Notes under the pieces: model-generated
The model's input: only the letters and a program-made list of their open reading frames with translations
What the model was told of the DNA's origin: nothing
Databases searched by the model: none
Source of the DNA: Pseudomonadales bacterium
GTDB lineage: Bacteria; Pseudomonadota; Gammaproteobacteria; Pseudomonadales; Azotimanducaceae
NCBI GenBank assembly: GCA_022825925.1
Contig: JAJDVW010000057.1
Location: forward strand, 1-54,558
DNA length: 54,558 nucleotides
Direction: 5' to 3'
Shown: positions 7,736-16,871 of the stretch, one piece after another
How positions within the stretch are numbered: the stretch's first letter is position 1
Layout of the letters: each line of letters opens with the position of its first letter
Program-made: the position numbers and the translations under genes

Positions 7736-10260
7736 CGCCCGGGGCGGGCGTCCGGGCCTGGGCTTTGCTCGGAATCGGCCTCGCCGGGTGCGGTTCGCCG
7801 CCGCACGAGGATCCGCAACCTCCCCGTCCGGCAACGGTGTCACTGTCGGTCGGGGGCTCAACCGCTGTCGACGAGGCGGCCAACCCCAAGGTGTCGGTGC
7901 GGGTGGGGCTGGACCGGGTCGCGGCCGATCCGGTCACCGTGGAACTGGACATCGCGGGCTCGGCGACTTCCGGCGGCGACTACGCCGAAATCGACGCCAG
8001 CGTCACTATCCCGGCGAGCGGGAGCCACGCCGATGTCGTGGTCGACGTGTACCGGGACTTCGTGGAGGAGGCGGACGAGACCGTCGAGATCGCCTTGGGA
8101 GAGATCTCGGGCGATGCAGAGGCGGGACCGGACGCTGCGGTTACGCTGACGATACTGGACGGGGGGGCGGCTTCGGTCGACAGGAGGCCTGACGAACCCG
8201 AGCCCCCGGAACTCGAATTGCTGCCGCTCGCGTACACCGTGACCCCGGACGCGGTGGTCCTGATTGCGGTCGCGCTGAACTCGCGGACCGACGGCGCGGC
8301 GGCGCCGCTGGTCGTGGAGTGGTCGACCGACGCCGACTTCGAGACGGACGTGCGTCTCATCGACAGTGTCGCGGTGGACGCGGCCGACGATGCGTTCGAT
8401 CTGTTTCTCGGCGGCTTCCATGTGTTTGCGGTGCCACTCGAGGAACTCGGGGCGAACGGCATCTACTACGTTCGCGCGTACCTGGGCGCGGAGCCGCCCG
8501 CCGGCGGACTCGGGGTGGACGCCCCAAATGTCTTCTTCGACGGCTTCGCGACCGACTCCCGCGGCAACGTGGTCGTGCGTTGCGAGGCGCCGACGAGGGA
8601 CGCTCAGGGGTCGGGCGATCCCCTGTTTTCCGAGCAGTGGCACCTGCGGAACACCGGTCAGACCGGATTCTCGGACCGCGGAGGCTCGATGGGCGAGGAT
8701 CTGCGGATGGCCGGCGCCATGTCCTCCGGACTGGACGGCGGCGGGGTGAAGCTGGCGGTTGTCGACACGGGCCTCGAAACCTGCCACCCGGACCTCGCGG
8801 CGAACACGGCCGGCGGCGGCTCGTTCAACTTCGCGCACGGACGGCTGGCCTTCGCCGGGGCGTCCCCGGCGGACCCGTTTCATTTCGGGCTCGCGGGCGA
8901 CCACGGCACGAGCGTGGCGGGCGTTGCCGCCGCGGTCGCGGACAACGGTCTCGGCGGACGCGGCGTTTCGCCCGGCGTCCGACTGGTGGGGTTCAATCCG
9001 GCGGAAGCCGGGAGCCCGGACGCGGAGGACCCGGACGCGGCGTTCGAGACCGCGATGCTGCTCAGTCTCGGCGGCAGCGATTCCGCGCCGGACTCGGGGA
9101 GCGTGGACGTGTTCAACATGAGCTTCGGCATCTTCGCGCCGGGCGAAAACTCGCGGGAGGAGTTCGTGCGGTCGATCCGGTCGGGCACGGCGGAACTCAG
9201 GTCGGGCCGGGGCGCGCTGTACGTCAAGGCGGCCGGGAACGACTTCGATGCCTGCGAGCCGAGGCATCCGTTCAACCTCGAGACCGGTTGCGTGTCGGCC
9301 AACGCGGATCCCGACGGCAACCTGCCGTGGCTGGTCAACGTCGGGGGGTTCAACGCGGATGGCGTCAGGGCGTCCTACTCCAGCGCCGGGGCCAACCTGT
9401 GGGTGGCGGGTCCGTCGGGCGAAGACGGGATCGAGGCGCCCGCGATGATCACGACCGACCAGGCGGGCACGCACGGCGGGTACAGCCAGTTCGCCCGGAA
9501 CGGACTGGTCGGGGGACGGCCGATGAACCGCGACGGCGACTACGTCGGCGGCTTCGGCGGCACGTCGGCCGCCACCCCCGCCGTGGCGGGCGCGGTCGCG
9601 ATCCTGCTCGGTGTCGAGCCGGCGTTGACGTGGCGGGACGTGAAGCACATCCTGGCGGCCACCGCGCGCAGGATCGACCCGGACATCCCGGAAGTGCGCG
9701 CGGCCTTCGGCGGGTCACCGTACGTCGCCCAGCACGCCTGGCAGGTCAACGCCGCCGGCTACGCGTTCCACAACTGGTACGGATTCGGCGCGGTGGACGT
9801 GGACGCGGCGGTGGCGATGGCCGCGGAACAGCGGCCCGACCGCCTCGGGGAGTTCGTCGAGTCGGCGTGGTTCGGACCCGGCGCCGGGGCGGAGCCGCTG
9901 GCCGTTCCGGACGCCGACGGTAGCGGGACCAGCGCCGCCGTGGACGTCGCGGGCCTTCCCTCCGGCGCGGCCGTCGAGGCGGTGGTGCTGGACGTCTGGG
10001 CCGACCACGCCAACCCGTTCGACCTCGGCATCACCCTGCGGTCGCCCTCCGGCACGGCGAGCGTCGTCAATCCGCCCTTCAACACCGCGCTGGAAGGCGA
10101 GTTCGGTCTGCACGGCTGGCGGCTGCTGACCAACGCGTTCTACGGCGAGCGCCCGGCAGGCGCGTGGACGGTACATGTGGCGGACCTCGCCGAGGGCGGT
10201 GAGGGCAGCCTGACCGGCTGGCGGATCCGGTTCCACTATGGCGACCACGGCGCCCCATGA
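7726..10260 (+). CDS. Lipoprotein S8 (kexin-like) serine protease with Calx-beta and P domains
   Basis: 844-aa exported protease. Signal peptide with lipobox LAGC (lipidated Cys about residue 22). Residues about 38-145 form a Calx-beta-like domain (ATSGGDYAEID, EEADETVEIAL). The subtilase domain carries Asp347 in AVVDTGLETCHPDL, His393 in DHGTSVAGVAAA, the oxyanion Asn505 in KAAGNDFD and Ser614 in GGTSAATPAVAGA. The C-terminal 120 residues are a proprotein-convertase P domain ending in GSLTGWRIRFHYG. ATG at 7726 overlaps the upstream prodomain-like gene. It is probably tethered to a membrane on the outside of the cytoplasm. No prodomain is encoded in the same chain, which fits the split arrangement. 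Confidence 0.9.
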   Translation: MAVTPGAGVRAWALLGIGLAGCGSPPHEDPQPPRPATVSLSVGGSTAVDEAANPKVSVRVGLDRVAADPVTVELDIAGSATSGGDYAEIDASVTIPASGSHADVVVDVYRDFVEEADETVEIALGEISGDAEAGPDAAVTLTILDGGAASVDRRPDEPEPPELELLPLAYTVTPDAVVLIAVALNSRTDGAAAPLVVEWSTDADFETDVRLIDSVAVDAADDAFDLFLGGFHVFAVPLEELGANGIYYVRAYLGAEPPAGGLGVDAPNVFFDGFATDSRGNVVVRCEAPTRDAQGSGDPLFSEQWHLRNTGQTGFSDRGGSMGEDLRMAGAMSSGLDGGGVKLAVVDTGLETCHPDLAANTAGGGSFNFAHGRLAFAGASPADPFHFGLAGDHGTSVAGVAAAVADNGLGGRGVSPGVRLVGFNPAEAGSPDAEDPDAAFETAMLLSLGGSDSAPDSGSVDVFNMSFGIFAPGENSREEFVRSIRSGTAELRSGRGALYVKAAGNDFDACEPRHPFNLETGCVSANADPDGNLPWLVNVGGFNADGVRASYSSAGANLWVAGPSGEDGIEAPAMITTDQAGTHGGYSQFARNGLVGGRPMNRDGDYVGGFGGTSAATPAVAGAVAILLGVEPALTWRDVKHILAATARRIDPDIPEVRAAFGGSPYVAQHAWQVNAAGYAFHNWYGFGAVDVDAAVAMAAEQRPDRLGEFVESAWFGPGAGAEPLAVPDADGSGTSAAVDVAGLPSGAAVEAVVLDVWADHANPFDLGITLRSPSGTASVVNPPFNTALEGEFGLHGWRLLTNAFYGERPAGAWTVHVADLAEGGEGSLTGWRIRFHYGDHGAP

Positions 10261-10385
10261 GCCGCGCAGCAGGCTACCAGGCCGCCGCCATGCATGAGCC
10301 GACGTGGCGGAGCCCGAAGTCCGGGCCACAGTGGCGGGCCAGTCTCGAGACATACGCCGTTCAGCCGGCGGTCGCGAAGCTTCGT

Positions 10386-10717
10386 CAGGCGCTGATCAGG
10401 AGCGGCGGGTTCTCCGAGCGCCAGCACATACTGCCGGGGCTGCGCGAAGGCGCGGTCGAGGTTGGCGTGGCGGCCCTTGTACTACCCACGCGAAGTGGTG
10501 GCGCTTCCACACGTCGGCCCAGCCGTCGCCGCCGCCGTCCTTGCGCACGCCCTTCTCGAAGCCGTAGCGGTCGCCCGTCGGCGTCGGTTCGCCGAGCATG
10601 CCGCACAGGTCGATGCAGTGTTCGTGCGAGGCAGAGCGCTCCTTGAGTTCGGCGCCACTTGGCGATGAACTCGCCCGGGGTCACGTTCTGGACGGCGACG
10701 GCTGCATGGGCGGCCAT
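10386..10717 (-). pseudogene. Frameshifted N-terminal fragment of an MmeI-like DNA methyltransferase
   Basis: Reading across frames on the minus strand gives NVTPGEFIAKWRRT, then the LCGMLGEPTPTGD and YGFEKGVRK segments, GGDGWADVWKRHHFAW, YKGRHANLDRAFAQPRQYVL, and ENPPLLIS. This is the conserved N-terminus of MmeI-type restriction-modification methyltransferases. At least three frameshifts separate these pieces and a stop follows, so it is a dead fragment. The middle and C-terminal parts of the same family lie at 12406-13555, upstream in the minus sense and therefore in the wrong order for one simple broken gene. The sequence up to 10934 shows nothing further. Confidence 0.75.
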
Positions 10718-10934
10718 TTTCGCCCAACGGTTCAGCCGTTTGAAATCAGGCGTCGCCGGGACTGTGCGGAAGGCGGTTTGGCGACAGGAACGCGGGAAGG
10801 GCGCGCGGGGAGGGCGCCGGCATCAAGCTCGTCGCGCAGGGCGGACAGTTCGAGGATGGAGGGTCGGTTCCTTGTCGAATCCTCCGATCGCCGCCGTGCC
10901 GCCGCCGCGTCCCGCTTCATCCATTCGAAGCGCG

Positions 10935-11771
10935 TCACTCTTCCAGGAACGCTTGGTACTCCTTCGAGAACTGGGGATGCCAGCGCGACAGCGCGGGGCG
11001 ATTCTTGATGATGTCGTCCGCATTCCATTGGATGCGGCGCTCGTCGAGCCTGCGCGGCGTGTCGTTGTCCGGACAGACGATGTAGAAGTCGCCGTTCCGC
11101 AGGCCGCGGAGCATGAAATCCACGACTTGTGGGGAGGTCCAGGCGGCATCCGGCTTCCGTGGAAGGAAACGCGCAATCATGTTGCTGTAGGTAAGTCCGG
11201 GTACGAGCAAGTGGACAGACACCGGGCAGTCGTTTCGTTGGCGGAGCGCATGGGCCAGACTCTGGGTGTACGCCAAGACCGCAGCCTTGGACAGGTTGTA
11301 GGCGTAGCCGCCGGGCGGATTGGTGATGCCCTGTTTGGAACCCGTGTTGATTACGGCGACCGGTTCGCCGGCCTCTCTCATGGAGGGGACGAAGGCCTGG
11401 CAACCATGGACGACGCCCCACAGGTTCACGGCGACCTGTCTCTTCCAGAGCGCGAGCTCGTCCCAGGGCTCGGATCGTCCGAGTGCCGCGCCGGCGTTGT
11501 TCATCAGGCAGTGCACCTTCCCGAATCTCGCGTAGGCGGCGTCCTTCAGTCGACGAACCTGCCCAGGGTCCGTCACGTCGCAGAGTTCTCCGAGAAGCCG
11601 ATCACCGGCCGAGGACAGGGAACTCAGGGCGGCGTCGAGCGCGTCGCCGTCGTTGTCCGCAAGGACCACGTTCATGTCCGACTCGAGGAACCGTGTGGCT
11701 GCGGCCAACCCGATGCCGTTTGCGGCACCCGTGACGACGGCGGTGTTCTCCGGCTTCAGCCATGCAACCAT
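10935..11771 (-). CDS. Short-chain dehydrogenase/reductase
   Basis: 278-aa Rossmann oxidoreductase. The TGAANGIG cofactor loop follows VVTG, NNAG lies in strand 4, and the catalytic Tyr-Lys is in YAYNLSKAAVLAYTQ, with Ser in INTGSKQG. ATG at 11771 is preferred, with AGGGA a short distance upstream; earlier in-frame codons lack family similarity. The C-terminus (DDIIKNRPALSRWHP) resembles SDRs of lipid or steroid metabolism. It lies alone between two fragments of a broken methyltransferase, with no operon partner. Confidence 0.88.
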   Translation of the reverse strand: MVAWLKPENTAVVTGAANGIGLAAATRFLESDMNVVLADNDGDALDAALSSLSSAGDRLLGELCDVTDPGQVRRLKDAAYARFGKVHCLMNNAGAALGRSEPWDELALWKRQVAVNLWGVVHGCQAFVPSMREAGEPVAVINTGSKQGITNPPGGYAYNLSKAAVLAYTQSLAHALRQRNDCPVSVHLLVPGLTYSNMIARFLPRKPDAAWTSPQVVDFMLRGLRNGDFYIVCPDNDTPRRLDERRIQWNADDIIKNRPALSRWHPQFSKEYQAFLEE

Positions 11772-12243
11772 TTCATCGTTCCCTGCTACTCGTCGGCGCC
11801 ACTGGTTTCGCTGCGTCGTTGCTGCGGGAAAGCGCAAGGCCCTGGGACGTTGCGACGGCACCGCACCTTTGGCCGGACTTGGGGCACTTCGACCAATCGA
11901 TCACTTGATGCGTTCGTTTAACACCTGTTGGCGGACGGTTCAAGGCCGAGGTTGGCGGCTTGGTGGTGGCGTGGATGCCGCGGTTCGCATGGCCGGGAGG
12001 GTGGGCGGGCCGCAGGCCGCGCCGAGTAGGGCCGAACATCATGACGACACGCCAGGCCCTCTTCGAGGATGGCGGGCCGGCCAAAGCTCTTCGGCAGCTT
12101 GCCGGACCACTGGCTGGTCAGCGGTTGAGGGTCCATGACGTTCTCCCTTTCAGGGTTGCGACGCGGAGTGTGTCGGTGCCTTGAACGGGGGGCATGCGCG
12201 CGCGGGGCGATCACCTCGCGCCAAGGTGCAGGCGAGCCCGAGG

Positions 12244-12408
12244 ACGAGCCGCTCGTCCAAGCTGGCGCTGGAGTTCCTCATCCTGACGGCGGCGCGCTCG
12301 GTCGGGGTGCGCAAGGCGACGTGGGACGAGGTCAACGTGGACGGAGCCATGTGCGTTGTGCGCACGGAGCGGATGAAGGTGTTCGCCCTTGATTCCGCGA
12401 CACGTTAG
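12244..12408 (+). pseudogene. Tyrosine-recombinase (phage integrase) remnant
   Basis: About 55 codons resembling the middle of P4-type integrases: SSKLALEFLILTAARS, then the GEVRGATWDEID-like segment VRKATWDEVNVDG and a TERMK motif. In an intact enzyme the Arg of ARSGEVR is the first catalytic residue; here it reads AARSVGVRK. The frame stops exactly at the 11-bp repeat GACACGTTAGT (12399-12409), so the catalytic HxxR and Tyr parts are missing. The flanks 11772-12243 hold no gene that can be supported. Confidence 0.7.
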
Positions 12409-12409
12409 T
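12399..12409 (+). repeat. Left copy of an 11-bp inverted repeat
   Basis: GACACGTTAGT. Its exact reverse complement ACTAACGTGTC lies at 13589-13599. The pair brackets the methyltransferase remnant and resembles ends left by a mobile or recombining element. No transposase is present. Confidence 0.55.
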
Positions 12410-13555
12410 GCGAGCAGCCGCCGCAACGCATCGTCGTCGGATATGTCGGGGTTCCATCCGTATGCGGCCGCAACGGTGGCATCGAGGTTCGCGCCTTCGC
12501 CGATCTGAGTGCCGAGCCGTAGCGACCACGCCTCATGGAAGCGCCTGTGCAGAATGCCGAACGTGACGTCATCTTCGCGGGCGATCACGATGAGCTGGTG
12601 GTCAGGACAGACACTTGTGCTGAGCCAGACGAACGTGCGGTGCTTGCCGTTGACTGGAGTGGCTACGCAGCGCGACAGCCCGTCGAGCGGGCGCCGCATT
12701 CGGGGCCTGGGTTCCGCGTGCCGCCACCAGTAGGTGCGGTACGACTCGCGGCGGTTGGTCCGGCGTTTGGGCAGGACATGCTCGTGGACGTGGCGGAACG
12801 GCTCCTCGAACATCGCTGCCTCCCTCTCGTCCATGTCCCAGCCGAAGTCGACGATCCACTTGCCGGCGGGGCGGCGCGTCACGTTCATGCCGTTGGCCCA
12901 CGGCTTCAGCACGTCGGCGTCGGGCCGGCCGTTCGGATGGCGGGCAGCCGGAGCCACTGGGCGGCCAGGTCGCCGGACACGTCGAACGATCCGCTCTTGG
13001 TGCCGCCCATGAACGCGACGCCCGCGTTCTCCCGCAGCCGTTTCGCGCCGGTCAGATCGACGCCACGGATGGAGTTCGTGGCGACGAGGCCGACGCGGTC
13101 GGCGTTGTCCGCCGAGACGTGCTCGCCCGACTTGACGAACCAGTACGTGACCAGGTCCGCCTCGCGGGGCGCGCGGTCGCGGTAGGCGGCGAACAGCCGT
13201 GCGACGTATTCCTCGCCGAGGCCGCGGATGAGCAGCTTGCCCCCGAGGAACGTCGGGTTGCCGATCACGGCGCGCGCCTCCGGCCAGTCGGGCTCGGCGC
13301 CGTCGGGAGACAGGATCGCATCGCGGCACTCGATGTTGTCCAGCGGACGAAGGATGGGCTTGCTGGTGCCGAAGCCGTTGCGAAGCATCCACGGCGGCTG
13401 GCCGATCCACACCGACACGCGGGTGAGTTCCGCGGCGTAGGGGTTGATCTCGATGCCCTGACGTTGCCGGGATCGATGCGCGGCATCTCCCGCCGCAGGC
13501 CCATCGCCTCGGCCTCCAGGGTGACGCGGTGTTCGAGAACCTTGAGGGCGAGCAG
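12406..13555 (-). pseudogene. MmeI-like DNA methyltransferase, central and C-terminal remnant
   Basis: Minus-strand reading gives LLALKVLEHRV, EMPRIDPGNV, a frameshift, then GIEINPYAAELTRVSVWIG, the catalytic-motif region IGNPTFLGGKLLIRGLG, READLVTYWF and GTKSGSFDVSGDLAAQWL. After a second frameshift near 12930 it continues with DADVLKPWANGMNVTRRPAG, YWWRHAEPR, CPDHQLIVIAREDDVTFGIL and FHEAWSLRLGTQ. An in-frame deletion then joins directly to AAAYGWNPDISDDDALRRLL, the normal C-terminus. Relatives have IGNPPFLG, here IGNPTFLG, and the DPACGSGNF SAM motif is absent. It is therefore a multiply damaged, inactive restriction-modification gene, bounded by the inverted repeats at 12399 and 13589. 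Confidence 0.8.
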
Positions 13556-13588
13556 CCCCGCAGCACCGAGACCTGGGAGGATGAGGGG

Positions 13589-13599
13589 ACTAACGTGTC
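13589..13599 (-). repeat. Right copy of the 11-bp inverted repeat
   Basis: ACTAACGTGTC, reverse complement of 12399-12409. The methyltransferase reading ends about 35 bp inside it. The 1.2-kb interval is about the size of a small insertion element, but its content is a broken methyltransferase rather than a transposase. Confidence 0.55.
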
Positions 13600-13670
13600 C
13601 TGGCTGTCAAGGGCAGACGAGAGCGCGAGAGCGCGTTGCCAGTTGGTCACAGAGACAGAGTGAGGGCTCG

Positions 13671-14063
13671 TCAGATGAACTGCTGCACCTGCGTCGCCTT
13701 GACCAGGGGGGCGTCGCTTGCTTCGCTGCACACTACCGCCTCGAAGACGGCTTGGCGCTGCCCGACCCGGACGAGGTTGCAGGTAACAAGCAGCGGCTCC
13801 CCGGCCGGCACCGGGCGAAGGTAGAAGCAGCTCAGGCTGCCGGTCACGAACGTGCGCTCGCCGCCCGCGAACCAGGTCGCGAGGCTCACGGCGTCGTCGA
13901 TCATCGCGGCCACGAAGCCCCCTTGGACGGTGCCGTGTGGATTGGTCGTGCCTTCCGGCGGCACGAAGCGCACCGTGGCGCGGGCGCCGTCGTCGGCCAC
14001 GGCCTGAACGGTCCCGCCCATGAAGGCTCGGGAGGGGATGTGCGGCAGTTCATCAACGTTCAT
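13671..14063 (-). CDS. PaaI-type hotdog thioesterase
   Basis: 130-aa single-hotdog protein. The PaaI/4HBT motif is NPHGTVQGGFVAAMIDDAVS, in which the HG..QGG segment and the Asp serve catalysis. The C-terminal strands TGSLSCFYLRPV and VFEAVV are typical. It would hydrolyse an acyl-CoA thioester in the cytoplasm, releasing CoA from an intermediate or dead-end product. It is the last gene of the minus-strand operon that starts at 23327 and follows the amidase with a 1-bp gap. Confidence 0.88.
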   Translation of the reverse strand: MNVDELPHIPSRAFMGGTVQAVADDGARATVRFVPPEGTTNPHGTVQGGFVAAMIDDAVSLATWFAGGERTFVTGSLSCFYLRPVPAGEPLLVTCNLVRVGQRQAVFEAVVCSEASDAPLVKATQVQQFI

Positions 14064-14064
14064 G

Positions 14065-15462
14065 TCAGTCCCTGTTCGTTGGCGGTAGCGGGTGGCCGGC
14101 GGCCATGCGTGGTTCGACAACAGGCGCCGTACCGGGATACAGGTCAGCAGCCGCGGCAAGGACATCGGCACTTGCCGCGCCGGCGATCTGCAGCCCCACG
14201 GGCGGTGTTTCCGCGTCGTTGGGCACCGGCACGGAGATTGCCGGGACCCCTGCGATAGCCGGCGGCACCGCGAAGTCCGCGAGCGTGGGCGGTATCGGAG
14301 CATTACGGAATGGGGCCAGGTGCGGTGCGGCAGGGCTCACCAGCAGTCGGTCGCGGAGCGCCTCGAGCAGCGTGGTCCGCGCGTGCGCGATGCGGTCGAC
14401 CGCTGCGCGGGCCCGAGCGGAGCTCTGTGCGGCTCCCCAGGCGACAAGCTCTCGGAACTCCGCACTGAAGCCGCCGGGGCGCGCGTTCAGGGCCGCCGCG
14501 AAGTGCCGGGCCGCCTCCCGCTCGCACAGCAGCAGCCCCGCGCGCCGCAGGCGCGAGACGTCGACGTGTGACCAGTCGAGCGTCTCGCCGGGGGGCGCAC
14601 CGCCTTCGGCGTTGTCCGTCACCCGGCGAACGGCATCATCGATCTGGCGATCGACCAACCCGGGTGCGCCCAGGACCCAGGTTGCCAATGGTGGGGGGGC
14701 ACGGGATCCGGGCGAAGCCTCCAGTCCGGAGTCGACGGGCCGACCCCGGAGAATCGTGAAGGCGGCGGCGGCATCGCGCACGCTGCGCGCGTGGATGCCA
14801 ACATGGTCGAGAGCGCCGCACAGGGGCTCGACGCCGGCAGTCGGGATCTCGCCGTAGCCGGGCTTGAAACCAACCACGCCGCAGAGCGCGGAAGGCAGGC
14901 GGACGGAGCCGAGATCGTCGGTTCCGAGCGCCAGTGGCAGCATGCCGCTCGCGACCGCCGCCGCGGAGCCGCCGGACGAGCCGCCCGGTATGCGGTCGGA
15001 TGCCCAGGGGTTGCACGTTGTGCGGAAGGCAGGATTGTCCGAGGTCACGCCCAGCGCGGCCTCGTGCATGTTGAGCACGGCGACCGGAATCAGTCCGGCG
15101 GCACGCAGCCGCCCGACGCAGATCGCGTCTGCCCGGGCGACCCGGTCGCGGAGTGCGGCGATCCCCGCATGCCACGGCAGGCCAGCCACCGCGATGTTTG
15201 CCTTGACCCCGAAGGGAATGCCGTCCAGGGACGAGCGCGGCGTACCCGCGCGCCAGCGCGCGGCCGCCGCGTCGGCGGCGGCGGAGAGCGCGGGAGTAGT
15301 CGCAAGGCCGTTGCACGCGCCGATCAGGGGGTCGAGCCGTTCGATACGCGCGAGCAGTGCCGCGAGGGTCGCGCGCGGGTGCGCGCGCCCGGCGGCGAAG
15401 TCGTCGGCCAGCGCGGTGGCGTCCGCTGGATGGCTCACGGTCACTCCATCCGGCACGGTCAA
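14065..15462 (-). CDS. Amidase-signature hydrolase (AtzF/GatA-like)
   Basis: 465-aa amidase. The triad is visible: Lys in IPFGVKANIAV, cis-Ser and nucleophile Ser in IPGGSSGGSAAAVASG, followed by GTDDLGSVRLPSALCGVVGF. The length is close to allophanate-hydrolase-type amidases. TTG start overlapping the ligase stop by 4 bp (TTGA). In this operon it would hydrolyse an amide of the cluster's substrate, consistent with the imidase-type genes nearby. The exact amide is unknown. Confidence 0.88.
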   Translation of the reverse strand: MTVPDGVTVSHPADATALADDFAAGRAHPRATLAALLARIERLDPLIGACNGLATTPALSAAADAAAARWRAGTPRSSLDGIPFGVKANIAVAGLPWHAGIAALRDRVARADAICVGRLRAAGLIPVAVLNMHEAALGVTSDNPAFRTTCNPWASDRIPGGSSGGSAAAVASGMLPLALGTDDLGSVRLPSALCGVVGFKPGYGEIPTAGVEPLCGALDHVGIHARSVRDAAAAFTILRGRPVDSGLEASPGSRAPPPLATWVLGAPGLVDRQIDDAVRRVTDNAEGGAPPGETLDWSHVDVSRLRRAGLLLCEREAARHFAAALNARPGGFSAEFRELVAWGAAQSSARARAAVDRIAHARTTLLEALRDRLLVSPAAPHLAPFRNAPIPPTLADFAVPPAIAGVPAISVPVPNDAETPPVGLQIAGAASADVLAAAADLYPGTAPVVEPRMAAGHPLPPTNRD

Positions 15463-16871
15463 CGCCCCCCGCCGTGGGGGGCCATACGCCTTTTCGTGCG
15501 TTCGTCGATGAGACGAATGGGCTTCTGGCGCTGGTCAATCCCGGTGAGCACGGCGGTGGCCCCGGCGGCAACGAGTTCGATACCCACCTCGATGCCCAGG
15601 GCGTCCTTGAGGATGGCCCGCATGCGTGCGGCGAGAGTGCGTTCTCCAGAGCGTACTTCGGCGACGACCGTCATGGCGCCGTCCGGCGTCGCCCGACACA
15701 CGAACTCCCCGAGAAACTCGGGCAGGCCGGCGAGCAGCGGGCCGATCGCGTGCGGGAACACGTTGATGCCCTTGATCTTGACCATGTTGTCGCTACGCCC
15801 CAGGAACCCCTCTATGCGGCGCAGCCGGTATCCAGCGGCGGAGGCGTCCGTGCGCTCCCGGCTCACGTCGTGGGTATTGAACCGCACGATCGGATAGACG
15901 TCGTCCTTGAACAGGCAGGTACAGACCATATCGCCGGGCTGCCCGGGGGAGACCGCCGCACCGCTGTCCACGTCCAGGAGTTCGAGGACATGGGCGTCCT
16001 CCATGACGTACAGGCCGTCCCGGTCCGGGCCCTCGGCCGCCACGATGCCGGTGTCGCCGACCCCGTACCAGTCGTAGCAGACGGGGTCACCCCACAGGCG
16101 CGCGAGCGTCGCCTTGTCCTCGGGCGCCATGTGTCCGCTGATCATGCGAATGCCGATGTCGCGGCCGATCGCCAAGCCCTCGTCCGCCGCCACCTCGCCG
16201 AGCCGCCTGAGGTAGTCCGCGAAGCCGACCAGGACGGTGGCGCCGAAGTCGCGCATGAGGCCCACCTGGCGCGTGGAAGGAGTCTCAAGGCCCGTGCCGG
16301 CCGGGACGAACAGGGCGTTGGTCCAGTGCAGCACCGCCTCGCGTACGTAGTGCCCGCCGTTGACCGTTCCGTGTCCGTAACAGGAGTGGACCACGTCGTC
16401 GGCGCGCATCCCCTGCCACCGATAGGCGCGCGCGAGCAGCAGGCTTTGAGCCTCCCGGGACTTCGGCCCAAAGAGAAGGGTCTGGGGCCGCCCGGTCGTC
16501 CCGCTCGTAGTGTGGAACACGACGGGCGGTCGAGCAGGGTCCTCGGGCTCGAATCCCCCGAAGTCGCCGAACGGCGGGTGTTCCTCGATGCTCCGCATGA
16601 GGTCCGACTTGTCGAAAACGGGTAGGCGGGGGAGATCCTCGAGCCCGCGGACATCGCCCGGCTCGATGCCGGCCGCGCCCCAGAGCCGGCGGTAGAAGCC
16701 GGTCTGCCAAGCCCGGGCCACGCAGCGTCGAAACAGCCGGTCCTGCCGGGCGAACAGTTCGTCGCGGCCGGTCTCGAGGGCAAAGGCCTCGAACGCTTCG
16801 CCGATCGGGTGCTCCCCGAGGAGCTTCTCCTGCTCCGCGGCGCGGTGATAGGGAGCGAACGCGGTCACCAT
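15459..16871 (-). CDS. Phenylacetate-CoA-ligase-like AMP-forming acyl-CoA ligase
   Basis: 470-aa ANL-superfamily enzyme of the PaaK branch. ATP loop VFHTTSGTTGRPQTLLFG; adenylation motif DWYGVGDTGIVAAEGP, where most relatives have YG.TE; hinge/C-terminal motif GRSDNMVKIKGINVFP. It would convert a carboxylate to its CoA thioester with ATP. ATG at 16871 overlaps the PrpD-like stop by 7 bp; longer in-frame extension shows no similarity. The substrate need not be aromatic: the operon supplies both a ligase and CoA-transferases for activation. Confidence 0.88.
   Translation of the reverse strand: MVTAFAPYHRAAEQEKLLGEHPIGEAFEAFALETGRDELFARQDRLFRRCVARAWQTGFYRRLWGAAGIEPGDVRGLEDLPRLPVFDKSDLMRSIEEHPPFGDFGGFEPEDPARPPVVFHTTSGTTGRPQTLLFGPKSREAQSLLLARAYRWQGMRADDVVHSCYGHGTVNGGHYVREAVLHWTNALFVPAGTGLETPSTRQVGLMRDFGATVLVGFADYLRRLGEVAADEGLAIGRDIGIRMISGHMAPEDKATLARLWGDPVCYDWYGVGDTGIVAAEGPDRDGLYVMEDAHVLELLDVDSGAAVSPGQPGDMVCTCLFKDDVYPIVRFNTHDVSRERTDASAAGYRLRRIEGFLGRSDNMVKIKGINVFPHAIGPLLAGLPEFLGEFVCRATPDGAMTVVAEVRSGERTLAARMRAILKDALGIEVGIELVAAGATAVLTGIDQRQKPIRLIDERTKRRMAPHGGGR

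Noticed and set aside
7858..9648. Long minus-strand frame opposite the subtilase
   Set aside because: Shadow frame; the plus strand carries a complete catalytic triad with domain order.
11918..12136. 72-codon minus-strand frame starting MDPQPLTSQWSG with AAGGGAG upstream
   Set aside because: Good ribosome site, but the protein turns Arg/Pro-rich after 35 residues and matches no family; possibly the start of another decayed gene.
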